A DNA stretch of 64,000 bases from the NCBI RefSeq assembly GCF_900110215.1, contig NZ_FOCX01000005.1, forward strand, positions 62,001 to 126,000, written 5' to 3'. A program made the translations under genes and the position numbers. Within the stretch, counting starts at the first letter, position 1; the number at the start of each line of letters is the position of its first letter. This document shows, in pieces, positions 40,949 to 49,227 of the stretch. The stretch comes from Halorientalis persicus (GTDB taxonomy: Archaea; Halobacteriota; Halobacteria; Halobacteriales; Haloarculaceae). The notes under the pieces are model-generated. The model saw only the letters and a list, made by a program, of their open reading frames with translations, was not told the origin of the DNA and made no database searches.

Positions 40949-40958
40949 CTTTTAAGCC
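40949..40958 (+). promoter_or_regulatory. TATA box of the VOC gene
   Basis: CTTTTAAGCC lies about 30 bases before the ATG at 40984, the spacing expected for a leaderless haloarchaeal gene. Confidence 0.55.
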
Positions 40959-40983
40959 GCCATCACGGGAAGACTCGACTGCA

Positions 40984-41358
40984 ATGGATATCCTGCACAC
41001 CTGCATGAACGTCTCGGACGCGGACAAACTGGCGGACTGGTACGTCGAGAACCTCGATTTCGAGCGCTCCTGGGAGTTCACGAGCGAGGACGGCACGACG
41101 CGGAACGTCTACGTCGCCGACGGCAACGGCGTCGAACTCCAGCTGTCCGACACCGAGGGCGAGGACGACTTCGACTTCGGCGACGGCTGGGACCACTTCG
41201 CGGTCACGGTCGACGACGTGGACGCGGCCTTCGAGGAGATCGACCACCACGGCGTCGTCCAGGAACCGAGTGACCAGCCCGCAGCGGGTGCCCGGACGGC
41301 GTTCGTCGAGGATCCCGACGGCCACGTCGTGGAACTGATCGAACCGATGGACGACTGA
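40984..41358 (+). CDS. VOC-family protein (glyoxalase-like)
   Basis: 124 residues with two beta-alpha-beta-beta-beta modules. Possible metal ligands are H5 (ILHTCMNVSD), E56 in GVELQLSD, H73 in WDHFAV, and E120 in GHVVELIEP. The pattern resembles glyoxalase I (H/E, H/E), but family members also include dioxygenases and antibiotic-binding proteins. Methylglyoxal detoxification is possible. It is a single-gene unit convergent with the rhodanese/MBL gene. Confidence 0.88.
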   Translation: MDILHTCMNVSDADKLADWYVENLDFERSWEFTSEDGTTRNVYVADGNGVELQLSDTEGEDDFDFGDGWDHFAVTVDDVDAAFEEIDHHGVVQEPSDQPAAGARTAFVEDPDGHVVELIEPMDD

Positions 41359-41371
41359 TCTCGGGGCTTGT

Positions 41372-42529
41372 TCAGTCGGTCATCGCGTCGGCGGTCGCCG
41401 CACAGTTGTTCGGCCCGCGTTCCAGTCCCAGGGCGCGCTGTCGTGGGAGGTCCCGTCGACCGAGATTCGTGGCGATGAGCTGGGTATGATTCGCCGGTCG
41501 TGGCGGCATATCGGCGAGCACCGTCTCCACGAACTCGTCGCTGGACAGCGACAGGGCGTCCATCCCGTCGACGAGCGTGGCCAGCGTGGCGGTGTAGCTC
41601 CCGTCGGCCGCCGGGTCCGCCGCGTCGCTGTAGTGTCCGGGCGCGATCAGCGTCCCCGGGGGGAGTGAGAGCACCCGACTCTGGAGCGAGTCGTACAGTT
41701 GCGCGGCCGCCTCGGGCGCACCCTCGGCCCCGGCTTCCAGATCCGGCCTGGCGACACTCTCGACGAACAGCCCGTCGCCCGTCAGGAGGACTGCATCGTC
41801 GACGTAGTAGGCGGTCATCCCCGACGTGTGGCCGGGCGTGTGGATGGCTTCGATCGTGCTATCACCGACGGTGAGCGTCTCCCCGTCCGCGATGGTCTCG
41901 TAGGGCTGGTCGTACTCGATGCCCCGGTCGGTCGCCGCATCGGGAACGACGGCCGTCGCGCCCGTCCGTTCGGCGAGCGCTCTGACACCGCTCACGTGAT
42001 CGGCGTGGACGTGCGTGTCGACGGCGTGAGTCAACGCTGCCCCGCGCTCTCGAGCGGCGTCGACGTACTCCTCGACGAACGCCAGCAGGGGATCGACGAC
42101 AGCCGCCTCGTCCTCTGAGATTACGAGATAGGACAGACAGCCACTCGACGGCCGCCGGAACTGGAGTACCGTCGCGTCTGCGTCCGTGTCGAGTTCCGTG
42201 TGGACCGACAGATCGGCCCAGGCCTCCATCCCGCCGGCCAGATTCTCCGCGTCGACGTCACCGCGCCGGAGGTGGCGCGCCGAACTGCGGCTGATCTTGC
42301 CCGTCCCGCAGACCGTCACCACGTTCTCGGTCGGCAGGCCTTCGATCACGTCGGCTGGATCGGTGCGGGACAGTTTGCGATCCGGGACGTTGACCGTCTC
42401 GGCGGCCTGACCCTCGATGCGCCACTTCTCGTACTCGTGTGGCTGGCGCACGTCGACGATCGTTACCGGCTCGCCCGCCTCGATACGCCGATACAGTTCC
42501 GCCGGCGTGATCTCGGGAACACTCGACAT
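41372..42529 (-). CDS. Rhodanese-metallo-beta-lactamase fusion (persulfide dioxygenase-like)
   Basis: 385 residues. The rhodanese domain is N-terminal (residues 5-100, active-site Cys in TVCGTGKISRSS). The metallo-beta-lactamase domain is residues 105-330 with DTHVHADHVSG, IHTPGHTSG, LLTGDGLF and APGHYSD, the ETHE1-type set. It probably handles glutathione-like or low-molecular-weight persulfides, passing sulfane sulfur between domains. The domain order is the reverse of the common MBL-rhodanese fusion. ATG 42529 starts MSSVPEITPAEL, the usual rhodanese start. Confidence 0.87.
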   Translation of the reverse strand: MSSVPEITPAELYRRIEAGEPVTIVDVRQPHEYEKWRIEGQAAETVNVPDRKLSRTDPADVIEGLPTENVVTVCGTGKISRSSARHLRRGDVDAENLAGGMEAWADLSVHTELDTDADATVLQFRRPSSGCLSYLVISEDEAAVVDPLLAFVEEYVDAARERGAALTHAVDTHVHADHVSGVRALAERTGATAVVPDAATDRGIEYDQPYETIADGETLTVGDSTIEAIHTPGHTSGMTAYYVDDAVLLTGDGLFVESVARPDLEAGAEGAPEAAAQLYDSLQSRVLSLPPGTLIAPGHYSDAADPAADGSYTATLATLVDGMDALSLSSDEFVETVLADMPPRPANHTQLIATNLGRRDLPRQRALGLERGPNNCAATADAMTD

Positions 42530-42556
42530 TACGTACCAGTACAATCTCGCCGAGCG

Positions 42557-42598
42557 AACATAAACCTATCTACGATATTGTGAATTTTGTTCAATATC
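42557..42598 (-). promoter_or_regulatory. Promoter and upstream inverted repeat of the rhodanese/MBL gene
   Basis: On the minus strand a TATA-like GTTTATGTT lies about 30 bases before the ATG at 42529. Just upstream is GATATTG-N11-CAATATC at 42574-42598, extended inward by GAA/TTC with one bulge. A regulator site placed upstream of the TATA box suggests activation, perhaps by a sulfur- or redox-sensing protein. Only the symmetry is seen. Confidence 0.5.
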
Positions 42599-42741
42599 AC
42601 TGTATTAGAGTGGGTTAAAACACACTCGTAGCGAGTTTACCACGACGAGAGTGTGTGAGTGGTGCACTTCTGATCTGGCTGGCGGGTTGTGGATGGCGGG
42701 GCCGAGGACTGTTCTGTGGGTCGGAAGCCACAGCGGGCCAG

Positions 42742-43710
42742 TCAGCGCTGCACCCGGTTCCGGAGGTCGTCCTGGCCAGCGATCAGTTTCCGGGCGTTCT
42801 CGGCCACGATGTCGGCCAGTCGGTCGTGGTAGGCCGGCGTGCGCCCGGCGCTGTGGGGCGTGATCTGGACGTTCTCGAAGTTCCAGAGCGGGTGGTCCTC
42901 GGGGAGCGGTTCGGGGTCGGTCACGTCCAGCGCCGCACCGCGGATACCGCCGCTGCGCAGCATCGCGACCAGCGCATCGGTTTCGACGACGCCGCCGCGA
43001 GCGACGTTGACCAGCACCGCGTCCGTCGGGAGCGCGTGCAGTGCGGCCGCGTCGATCAGGCCCTCGGTCTCGTCGGTCAGCGGACAGGCGAGGACGACGT
43101 ACTCCGAGCGGGCGAGCGCGTCGTGCAGGTCGTCGTAGCCGACGACCTCGTCGCAGGGGCCGCCCTTCTCGGGTGAGTGACGGACGCCGACGGTCTCGAC
43201 GCCGAACGGGGCTAGTCGCTCGGCGATCCCGGTTCCGATAGCGCCGAGGCCGACGACAGTGACGGTACTGCCCGCCAGTTCGCCAGGATCCGTGACGCGC
43301 CACTCTCGGCGCTCCTGTCGCCGCCAGGCGTCGTGGAGCCCACGAGCGAACGTGAGGACGAACCCGACGGCCTGTTCGGCGACGTTGGGTACGTGGACGC
43401 CGCCGGCGGTCGTCACCGACACGTCGTGGGCGGCGAGATCGGCGAGCGGCAGGTGATCGTACCCGGCGTAGGCACAGGCGAACAGTTCCAGGGCGGGTGC
43501 GTCGGCCAACAGGTCGGGATCGACGGTCGGTCCCACCAGCACCGTCGCGGTCGCGACCTGTTCCTGGGGCGGATCGGGTGTCGTCGCTTCCCCGACCCGC
43601 CAGTCAGGGAGGCGGTCGCGGAGCGCGGTCGCGAGGTCGGCTGGAGACAGGCCGTTGAACTTCTCGCCGAGGACCAGCAGGTCCCGGTTCGGATCGTCCG
43701 GTCGCGTCAT
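42742..43710 (-). CDS. D-2-hydroxyacid dehydrogenase
   Basis: 322 residues. The NAD loop is VVGLGAIGTGIAERL. Catalytic residues are Arg in NVARGGVVETDAL, Glu in DVTDPEPLPEDHP, and His in ITPHSAG. An acidic residue after beta-2 is not seen (VGVRHSPEKGG), so NADP use is possible. It reduces a 2-keto acid or oxidises a D-2-hydroxyacid; the substrate is not evident. ATG 43710 is the only good start. Confidence 0.9.
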   Translation of the reverse strand: MTRPDDPNRDLLVLGEKFNGLSPADLATALRDRLPDWRVGEATTPDPPQEQVATATVLVGPTVDPDLLADAPALELFACAYAGYDHLPLADLAAHDVSVTTAGGVHVPNVAEQAVGFVLTFARGLHDAWRRQERREWRVTDPGELAGSTVTVVGLGAIGTGIAERLAPFGVETVGVRHSPEKGGPCDEVVGYDDLHDALARSEYVVLACPLTDETEGLIDAAALHALPTDAVLVNVARGGVVETDALVAMLRSGGIRGAALDVTDPEPLPEDHPLWNFENVQITPHSAGRTPAYHDRLADIVAENARKLIAGQDDLRNRVQR

Positions 43711-43917
43711 GGTCGAGGTGGCGGTACCGGCGGGCAAAAGTCTGGGGGCGACGGCACCGAGAGCCGCCGCCAGGGCCCCCACGAATCCGCTCGCATCATC
43801 GTCGGATCTTTCGAGAGAGAACTGGCTCGCTTCCAGTAGTATTCGGGGCCGGTAAACTGAACGAAACGGAACGAACGGTCGTCGTACTTGATTTGACTCC
43901 CCTGTGGTATCGGGAGT

Positions 43918-44505
43918 ATGGACACGTGGGGAAACCGCGTCGTACTCGTCGCTGTGGCCGACGAGTCGCGGCGGCAAACCTATCGGGAGTGGCTCGGTGC
44001 GGAGTACAACGTCTGGACTGCTGTGGACAGACTCGACGTCTACGAGAAGGTCGGGGCCGTCGTCGACGTGGTTCTGGCCGACGAGGGGATCCTGCAACGC
44101 GACGGTCTCGGTCCGGGCACGTTCCGGGACGCGACCGGCGGCTGTCGGGTCGTCCTCCTCGATAGCGATAGCCCGGGACTGGACCCTGACCTGGCGATGC
44201 CCGAGCCCGAACCCGAGCGGCTCGCCACCACGACCGAGCGGCTGTTGGTCGAGACCGCCTGTGAGCGGTTGCTCGCGGAATCGGCGACGCTCGCCGAGCG
44301 GAAAGCCCGGCTGGAACAGGAGCTCGACGCGACCTCCCGGAACGCCGTCGAGGAGTATCGCGTGGCCTGCGAGCGATTTCAGGAACTCAGCGAGCGGCTC
44401 GACGACCTCGTCCAGCGGACCGACCTCGACTGGTCGGCGCTGTTCGACAACCGCCTGGCCGGCGACGGGGCCGGCGAGATGACGGTGGGTCGCGCCGTCG
44501 AATGA
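43918..44505 (+). CDS. HalX-like protein with degenerate receiver domain
   Basis: 195 residues. Residues 8-95 align with a response-regulator receiver: VLVAVADES replaces the usual DDE, and VVLADEG carries a possible phospho-Asp (about residue 57). Residues 115-160 are a HalX-like helical region (CERLLAESATLAERKARLEQELD), a domain nearly confined to haloarchaea. With one acidic-pocket residue missing, phosphorylation is uncertain. It is a single gene, with no histidine kinase beside it; the kinase at 55.6 kb is too far to link. Confidence 0.78.
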   Translation: MDTWGNRVVLVAVADESRRQTYREWLGAEYNVWTAVDRLDVYEKVGAVVDVVLADEGILQRDGLGPGTFRDATGGCRVVLLDSDSPGLDPDLAMPEPEPERLATTTERLLVETACERLLAESATLAERKARLEQELDATSRNAVEEYRVACERFQELSERLDDLVQRTDLDWSALFDNRLAGDGAGEMTVGRAVE

Positions 44506-44541
44506 ACGGCATTTAACTCCCCTCGGCGCAGGCTACCGGGT

Positions 44542-45906
44542 ATGCAACAGGTGGACGTGGCGATCGTCGGCGGCGGCCCCGCGGGGTCGTCGGCTGCCTA
44601 CGAGGCCGCGGTGCAGGGTGCCGAGACGGTCGTCCTCGAGAAGGGGGTTCCGCGTGCGGACCGCGAGGGACTGGGGCCCGATTCGACTGACGCCGCCGGG
44701 ATGCTCGACTACTGGGTCGACATCATGGACTTCCGACCCGAGGAGATTCCCGACGAGGTCATCCTCAGCGACCTCGAGGGAGCCTCGTTCATCGGCCCCA
44801 ACGAGTCGGTCACGATCCGCGATACGGGGATCGACGCGACCTATCCCGAGTTCGGCTTCGCCTTCCATCGCGCCCGATTCGACGACTGGCTCCGCGAGCG
44901 GGCCGAGTCGGCCGGCGCGACCTACCGGATCGGCACCTCGGTCTCGGACGTGACGACCGACATGACCGGCGGGCACACCCACGAAATAGAACGTTCAGAC
45001 GGCGAGAACGTGCAGGCACGTTACCTGATCCTCGCCGACGGCCCCCAGCGGACCGTCACGACCGACGCCGTCGACCAGTTCCTCCCCCACGACCACAGCG
45101 TCCGTGACTACCTCGATTCGAACATCGCGAACCACATCGCCTATCAGGAACACCGCAAGGTCCCGGAGGAACTGTTCGACGAGGGCCTGCTGAAGTTCTG
45201 GTGGGGCGTCATGCCTGGCCACACGGCCTATCCGTGGATCTTCCCGAATGACAACAACGTCGCCCGTATCGGGCTGACGATGCCCATCGGGATGGACCTC
45301 GCGGACGTCGAGAATCCGCAGAACTACGCCCTGCTCGATCCCGACGACGAGCAGATCCCGCCGGGGCGGGTGTACATCCGCCGCCTGCTGGAACGCGAGT
45401 ACCCCGAGTACGATATCGAGGAGGACTTCCCGCTGGTCGAGGATCGAGGGAAGCGAAAGGGCACAGAGGCCTACCCCATCTCCTCGACTCGCCCCATCGA
45501 ATCCCCGACGGAGGCCGGCGTCGCCGTCGTCGGCGGTGCGATGGGTGCGACCTCCGCCTTCCACGAGGGTGGCGACCACGTGGCCGTTCGGACCGGCAAG
45601 ATCGCCGGCCAGCTCGCCGGCCAGGGTCGACTCGACCGATACAACCGCGAGTGGAAACGCGCCATCGGCGAGGAGGTCCGCCGCAACGTCTCGCTCGCGG
45701 ACATGGTTCGGGGCTGGAACCCCGACGACTGGGACGACACCTTCAGACTGGTGGACAATATGCTGAACCGTGGCGAGTACTCGCCGTCACAGGCACTCGG
45801 ATCGGGACTGAGCGGCATCCGCCTGGTCGCGGAGTACAAACTCCGGAAACTGAGCCTGGGCTCCGGACGCTACGTCCAGTTGCGACAGAACGACTACCTC
45901 TTCTAG
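44542..45906 (+). CDS. Geranylgeranyl-reductase-family FAD protein
   Basis: 454 residues. FAD-binding motif at the N-terminus (VAIVGGGPAGSSAAYEAA), a conserved GR2-family PxxxWIFP-like segment (AYPWIFPNDNNVARIGL, about residues 230-250), and VVGGAMGATSAFHEGGDHV near 330. The family reduces the isoprenoid chains of archaeal lipids, such as digeranylgeranylglycerophospholipid, or of quinones. Which substrate is used here is unknown; some haloarchaeal paralogues act on other polyprenyls. It starts 36 bases after the HalX-like gene. Confidence 0.88.
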   Translation: MQQVDVAIVGGGPAGSSAAYEAAVQGAETVVLEKGVPRADREGLGPDSTDAAGMLDYWVDIMDFRPEEIPDEVILSDLEGASFIGPNESVTIRDTGIDATYPEFGFAFHRARFDDWLRERAESAGATYRIGTSVSDVTTDMTGGHTHEIERSDGENVQARYLILADGPQRTVTTDAVDQFLPHDHSVRDYLDSNIANHIAYQEHRKVPEELFDEGLLKFWWGVMPGHTAYPWIFPNDNNVARIGLTMPIGMDLADVENPQNYALLDPDDEQIPPGRVYIRRLLEREYPEYDIEEDFPLVEDRGKRKGTEAYPISSTRPIESPTEAGVAVVGGAMGATSAFHEGGDHVAVRTGKIAGQLAGQGRLDRYNREWKRAIGEEVRRNVSLADMVRGWNPDDWDDTFRLVDNMLNRGEYSPSQALGSGLSGIRLVAEYKLRKLSLGSGRYVQLRQNDYLF

Positions 45907-46235
45907 CGCGACAACCTCTTACCGGGCGGCCGTCTATCCACGGTCGCGTGCCTCTAGTCCCCGCCCGAGCACACCCGTCAGGGCGCGATGACCGCGCGGA
46001 GAACCCGGGCACGCGACAGTCGACTGGCGGCCACAAGTCGCCGCGACGTTCGGGGACGCCATCGGCGTCCCCAATTCGACGGCTAGCGCCGTCTCGTAGT
46101 TCAGAGGCTTTGACGAGCCTCTCTGCGCTCGCGGCTGACGCCGCTCGCGTATCCGGCGGTTCCTCCCGGAACCGCCCACCCGGCACGAGGGTTTCCCGGC
46201 TGACAGGGCACACCGCCCCGGATGATGTCGGTCGT
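45907..46235. other. Noncoding region with a hairpin array
   Basis: No convincing gene. At 46052-46176 there are five stems in succession: GGGGACGCC-ATC-GGCGTCCCC (46052-46072), GACGGC-TAGC-GCCGTC (46078-46093), AGAGGCT-N6-AGCCTCT (46103-46122), GCGGC-TGAC-GCCGC (46131-46144), and GGCGGTTCC-TCCC-GGAACCGCC (46155-46176). A structured RNA or DNA-level secondary-structure element is possible. It sits at the left edge of the AT-rich accessory island. Confidence 0.65.
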
Positions 46236-46367
46236 TAGTGTTCCGGGTGTACATTTTTGTAAGTTATAGATATTATTCACAGATAATTCATGGCGACCGC
46301 GTTCCCTGGTGTGGTGTGTTCAAAGTTCATCACGTTTGGATTGCTGAATAGAGGGCGCAAATCTTGC
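46236..46367 (+). repeat. Long direct repeat, left copy
   Basis: 132 bases match 47680-47811 without gaps at roughly 88 percent identity. The run from TAGTGTTCCGGGTGTACATT is identical, as is the block CGCGTTCCCTGGTGTGGTGT. It precedes the gene at 46451. Together the two copies flank a cassette with a membrane protein and hicBA. Confidence 0.85.
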
Positions 46368-46450
46368 ATGGAGTTACCTTCCGATCACGGGTGGTTAGAT
46401 CGCTCAGTACAGAGAAACAACTTATCACCCAGCCAGCCGTTGTCTCCGGT

Positions 46451-46843
46451 ATGAAGTCTTGGTCCTCGGCGTTAGTCGGTCTCGGAATTGGTGCCGTACT
46501 TGGCTACCTATTCGGCATACGGCGTGGAGATTTATGGATTGGAGGTAGTATCGCAGTTACGGCGTCAATCGCAGTGTACGGGTTGCTCGCATATCCCCAG
46601 TATCGAACCAGATGGTCTGGTCCTCACTCGAAGTTCTGGTACTCGCTCGTTGGTGTGTTGGGACCCGCACTAATGTTATACACGCCGAACAGTACGTTCC
46701 TCGCGGATGACGTATCGGTAGTGGTTCTCTTGGGTTGTCTCTGGATTGGCGGTGTGTATGCTGGAGTCGCGCTTGCACACAAGTCTCCCAACAAAACCGA
46801 CAACGAAGCACCAACCACCCGCCAATCGTCTCCTAGCGACTGA
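46451..46843 (+). CDS. Four-helix membrane protein, unknown
   Basis: 130 residues with four hydrophobic segments (ALVGLGIGAVLGYLFG; IGGSIAVTASIAVYGLLA; FWYSLVGVLGPALMLY; VVVLLGCLWIGGVYAGVAL). The codon use is less GC-biased than neighbours, in line with acquired DNA. No family is recognised. It lies inside the pair of 132-base direct repeats. ATG 46451 starts MKSWSSALVG, a plausible membrane-protein start; upstream in-frame residues look unrelated. Confidence 0.65.
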   Translation: MKSWSSALVGLGIGAVLGYLFGIRRGDLWIGGSIAVTASIAVYGLLAYPQYRTRWSGPHSKFWYSLVGVLGPALMLYTPNSTFLADDVSVVVLLGCLWIGGVYAGVALAHKSPNKTDNEAPTTRQSSPSD

Positions 46844-47034
46844 TGCGCAATACGCACGCACACTGAGCAGTCGATTCGCCAATGTCAACGTGAAATCAAT
46901 ATTACCGAGTGCTGCATAGACGCTCTGTATCCATCACCGCAGAATACTCATATCGGATCTCCGAAAGTCCGTTTACACCTTCGATCAGCGGTGGCCCACT
47001 CACGGGTTGTCCGGATCAGCTACTGGACACGCCA

Positions 47035-47044
47035 GATTTATTCG
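47035..47044 (+). promoter_or_regulatory. TATA box of hicB
   Basis: GATTTATTCG is centred about 27 bases before the ATG at 47067. It fixes the hicB start and marks the promoter of the toxin-antitoxin pair. Confidence 0.55.
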
Positions 47045-47066
47045 ACCACCAGACCTCTTCCTATGT

Positions 47067-47348
47067 ATGAGCACCGACACCGACGACGCCGGCGACGACG
47101 AGCCGGGGCCGATCAACATCTCGCTATCGCTGGGCGAGAGCGGCGAGGTGTGGGTCGCCCGCGACGAGGACACGGGTGTTACCTCGCAGGGGCAGACTCG
47201 ACGGGCTGCACTCGAAAACCTCGACGATGCCGTCGCCGGCTATCACGGTGCCGGAGAGTCACCGAGTGACGACGACCTCCGAGAGATGGGGATCGACCCC
47301 GAGCAGAACACCGCTGGATCGCTGGACGAGTCGGATATCTTCGAGTAA
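47067..47348 (+). CDS. hicB: HicB-like antitoxin
   Basis: 93 residues. The small HicB fold is recognised from INISLSLGESGEVWVARDEDTGVTSQGQTRRAALENLDDAVAGY (residues 15-58), a partial RNase-H-like fold that binds and blocks HicA. No separate DNA-binding domain is obvious in the C-terminus. The toxin gene follows after 4 bases. Order hicB-hicA is the reverse of the common hicA-hicB arrangement. Confidence 0.87.
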   Translation: MSTDTDDAGDDEPGPINISLSLGESGEVWVARDEDTGVTSQGQTRRAALENLDDAVAGYHGAGESPSDDDLREMGIDPEQNTAGSLDESDIFE

Positions 47349-47352
47349 CCGA

Positions 47353-47607
47353 ATGGCTCGGGGACCGTTTTCCGGCAGGGAGGTCGTGAAGGTGATGGTC
47401 AACAGTGGAATCTACGAATGGGACCGGACGAACGGCGACCACGCGATTCTCCGCTGGGAACCGCCAGCGGATCACGATTCGGACGCGCGGACGGTTCCAG
47501 TGCCGATGCACGACGAGGTCGATACGGGGACGTTGCGGAGCATCGCCGAGCAGGCCGGCGCGAAAGATTTCGACGAATTCTGTGCGTGGATCGACCGAAA
47601 TAGCTAG
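47353..47607 (+). CDS. hicA: HicA-like mRNA interferase toxin
   Basis: 84 residues with a dsRBD-like fold. The family start FSGREVVKVMVNSGI leads to NGDHAILRWEPP, where the His is the expected catalytic residue, and RTVPVPMHDEVDTGTLRSI. HicA cleaves mRNA unless bound by HicB. Small HicA proteins are usually 60-90 residues, so it is full length. It lies at the right end of the repeat-flanked cassette. Confidence 0.87.
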   Translation: MARGPFSGREVVKVMVNSGIYEWDRTNGDHAILRWEPPADHDSDARTVPVPMHDEVDTGTLRSIAEQAGAKDFDEFCAWIDRNS

Positions 47608-47679
47608 TCTGTGGCAATCTTCCCGGAGGTTCGATCTACTATCGCACAGAGACAAAGCTACTAGTAGAAACTCGCTCGG

Positions 47680-47811
47680 TAGTGTTCCGGGTGTACATTT
47701 CTGGAAGTAATAAATATTACTCTCAGATAATTCATAGCGACCGCGTTCCCTGGTGTGGTGTGTTCGAAGCTCATCACGGTTCGATTGCTGCATACAGGGT
47801 GCGAGTCGGCC
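47680..47811 (+). repeat. Long direct repeat, right copy
   Basis: 132 bases matching 46236-46367 in the same orientation, offset 1444. It ends 7 bases before the stop codon of the NicO-like gene, so one endpoint touches that gene. The sequence does not encode a protein in either copy. Confidence 0.85.
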
Positions 47812-47818
47812 AGCCCGG

Positions 47819-48703
47819 TCAGAACACGCCGAGAATGAAGCCGACACCCATGGTGATGAGGACGGTTGCAGAGAATGCCGGGAGGTACAGTGTGTACTGT
47901 TCGACCGTCGCCTCGTAGTGTTCGTATCCCGCGATGAGCAACAACGTTAGCCCAACGATGCCGATAATGACGGTTAGCGCGTAGGCGCTCATCAGTTCGA
48001 GACAGTAGTTCGACCCAGCACACAACGCGATAATCTCGAACTCCTCTTCATGGGCGAACCCCAACAAGAAGGCGAACCAGGCGATGCCGAGCAGGCCTCG
48101 GTCGGGTGTCTCGTCAAGGCGTCCGTCCGAGTGCGAATGTCCACCGACGAACGGAACGAGGGCCTTCAGTCGCGCCCAAAAGCTATCGGCCGCATCGTGA
48201 TCGTGTGAATAGTTCTCGTTTGGGTGGTCTTGCCCGCTCTCTTGGCTGTGGTGTCCCGCGTCGGTCAACACGCTCCCGTGTAGCGCTGTGTCACCGTGCC
48301 GGTGGCCCCCCTCGTGGCTGTGGGTATGATCTTCCGCATGGTTGTGGCCCTCGTGTGAGCTGCCGTGGCGGTACTCTCGAATACCGAGGAGGATGAGCAG
48401 GACACCGGCGACGACACTGACCGGTCCACCGAGCAAGACGCCAGCCACCAGCTCGATGGGTTCGTTGACCTCCGTCAGGCTGAAGTAGCTCTTCGCGTAG
48501 AAGAACACCGCGACCATTGCGATGCTGCTGATGAGGTGGCCGACCCCGAGGATGAAACTCGCGGCGAACCCGTAGAGCCACTTGTTCGTCTGGTCGAGGG
48601 CGTACGAGGCAGCGACTGGCCACCCGTGACCCGGCTCGATGCCGTGAATCGCGCCGAGGGCGACCGCGCCGACGAACAGACCCAGCGTATCCGGTGGAAT
48701 CAT
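47819..48703 (-). CDS. NicO/RcnA-like nickel or cobalt permease
   Basis: 294 residues with about six helices. GAIHGIEPGHGWPVAASYAL in helix 1 and LGFAHEEEFEIIAL in the C half carry the conserved metal-transport His residues. A loop of about 85 residues (110-195) has many histidines (EGHNHAEDHTHSHEGGHRHGD), typical of metal-buffering segments in this family. Direction, import or export, cannot be told. A NikR-like regulator is divergent 105 bases away, which points to nickel. Confidence 0.87.
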   Translation of the reverse strand: MIPPDTLGLFVGAVALGAIHGIEPGHGWPVAASYALDQTNKWLYGFAASFILGVGHLISSIAMVAVFFYAKSYFSLTEVNEPIELVAGVLLGGPVSVVAGVLLILLGIREYRHGSSHEGHNHAEDHTHSHEGGHRHGDTALHGSVLTDAGHHSQESGQDHPNENYSHDHDAADSFWARLKALVPFVGGHSHSDGRLDETPDRGLLGIAWFAFLLGFAHEEEFEIIALCAGSNYCLELMSAYALTVIIGIVGLTLLLIAGYEHYEATVEQYTLYLPAFSATVLITMGVGFILGVF

Positions 48704-48744
48704 CCGTTGTCGAAGGTTCCGCTAACGGCGTGGAAAACGGTTGT

Positions 48745-48772
48745 TAATACCGAATCGAGGGGCACATCATAC
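48745..48772. promoter_or_regulatory. Possible NikR site in the divergent promoter gap
   Basis: TAATAC at 48745-48750 and TCATAC at 48767-48772 are direct near-repeats 22 bases apart, two helical turns. The site is in the gap between the permease and nikR genes. It does not match the bacterial GTATGA-N16-TCATAC dyad, so this is a weak call. Confidence 0.3.
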
Positions 48773-48808
48773 CGGGGACTCTTCAGCCGAGCGCGAGAAC
48801 CACCTCCC

Positions 48809-49198
48809 ATGCGAACGAGTTTCAATATCCCGGACGCGGTCGTCGAAGAGTTCGATCAGGTCTGGCAAGATGAAGGACTCGACAATCGGTCACGAGCGGT
48901 TCGTGAAGCCATGCAGGAGTACATCGAGTCCCATTCCCGGCTCGAGGACCTCAGCGAGGACGTTATTGCGCTCGTCGCCTTTGACTACCGCCATCACGAG
49001 GTGATCGAGGAACTGCACGGTGTCCAGCACGACTATCAGGACGTGATTCTCAACACGAGTCACACTCATCAGGGAGAGTGGTGTCTCGAGTCTTTGTTCT
49101 GTCAGGGGACAGGTGAACGCGTTCGGGAATTGACCTACCGACTTCGTGACTTCGACGGCGTAAACCGAGTGAAAATCATGGTGATTCGAGATAATTGA
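48809..49198 (+). CDS. nikR: NikR-like nickel-responsive regulator
   Basis: 129 residues. An N-terminal ribbon-helix-helix (TSFNIPDAVVEEFDQVWQ; NRSRAVREAMQEYI) is followed by an ACT-like domain with the nickel set: H in LHGVQHDYQD, then SHTHQGEWCLE giving the two His and the Cys (H87, H89, C95 of E. coli NikR). On nickel binding it should repress a transporter. It is divergent from the NicO-like permease, its probable target. ATG 48809 begins the RHH fold. Confidence 0.9.
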   Translation: MRTSFNIPDAVVEEFDQVWQDEGLDNRSRAVREAMQEYIESHSRLEDLSEDVIALVAFDYRHHEVIEELHGVQHDYQDVILNTSHTHQGEWCLESLFCQGTGERVRELTYRLRDFDGVNRVKIMVIRDN

Positions 49199-49227
49199 GC
49201 GGGGGATATGCCTGCGAATTCGCTGAT

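Noticed and set aside
46236-47811. Insertion sequence with transposase
   Set aside because: No transposase or inverted ends are seen; only direct repeats and hicBA are present.
48721-48808. Bacterial-type NikR operator GTATGA-N16-TCATAC
   Set aside because: Only the TCATAC half is found; the other half reads TAATAC, so the dyad is absent.
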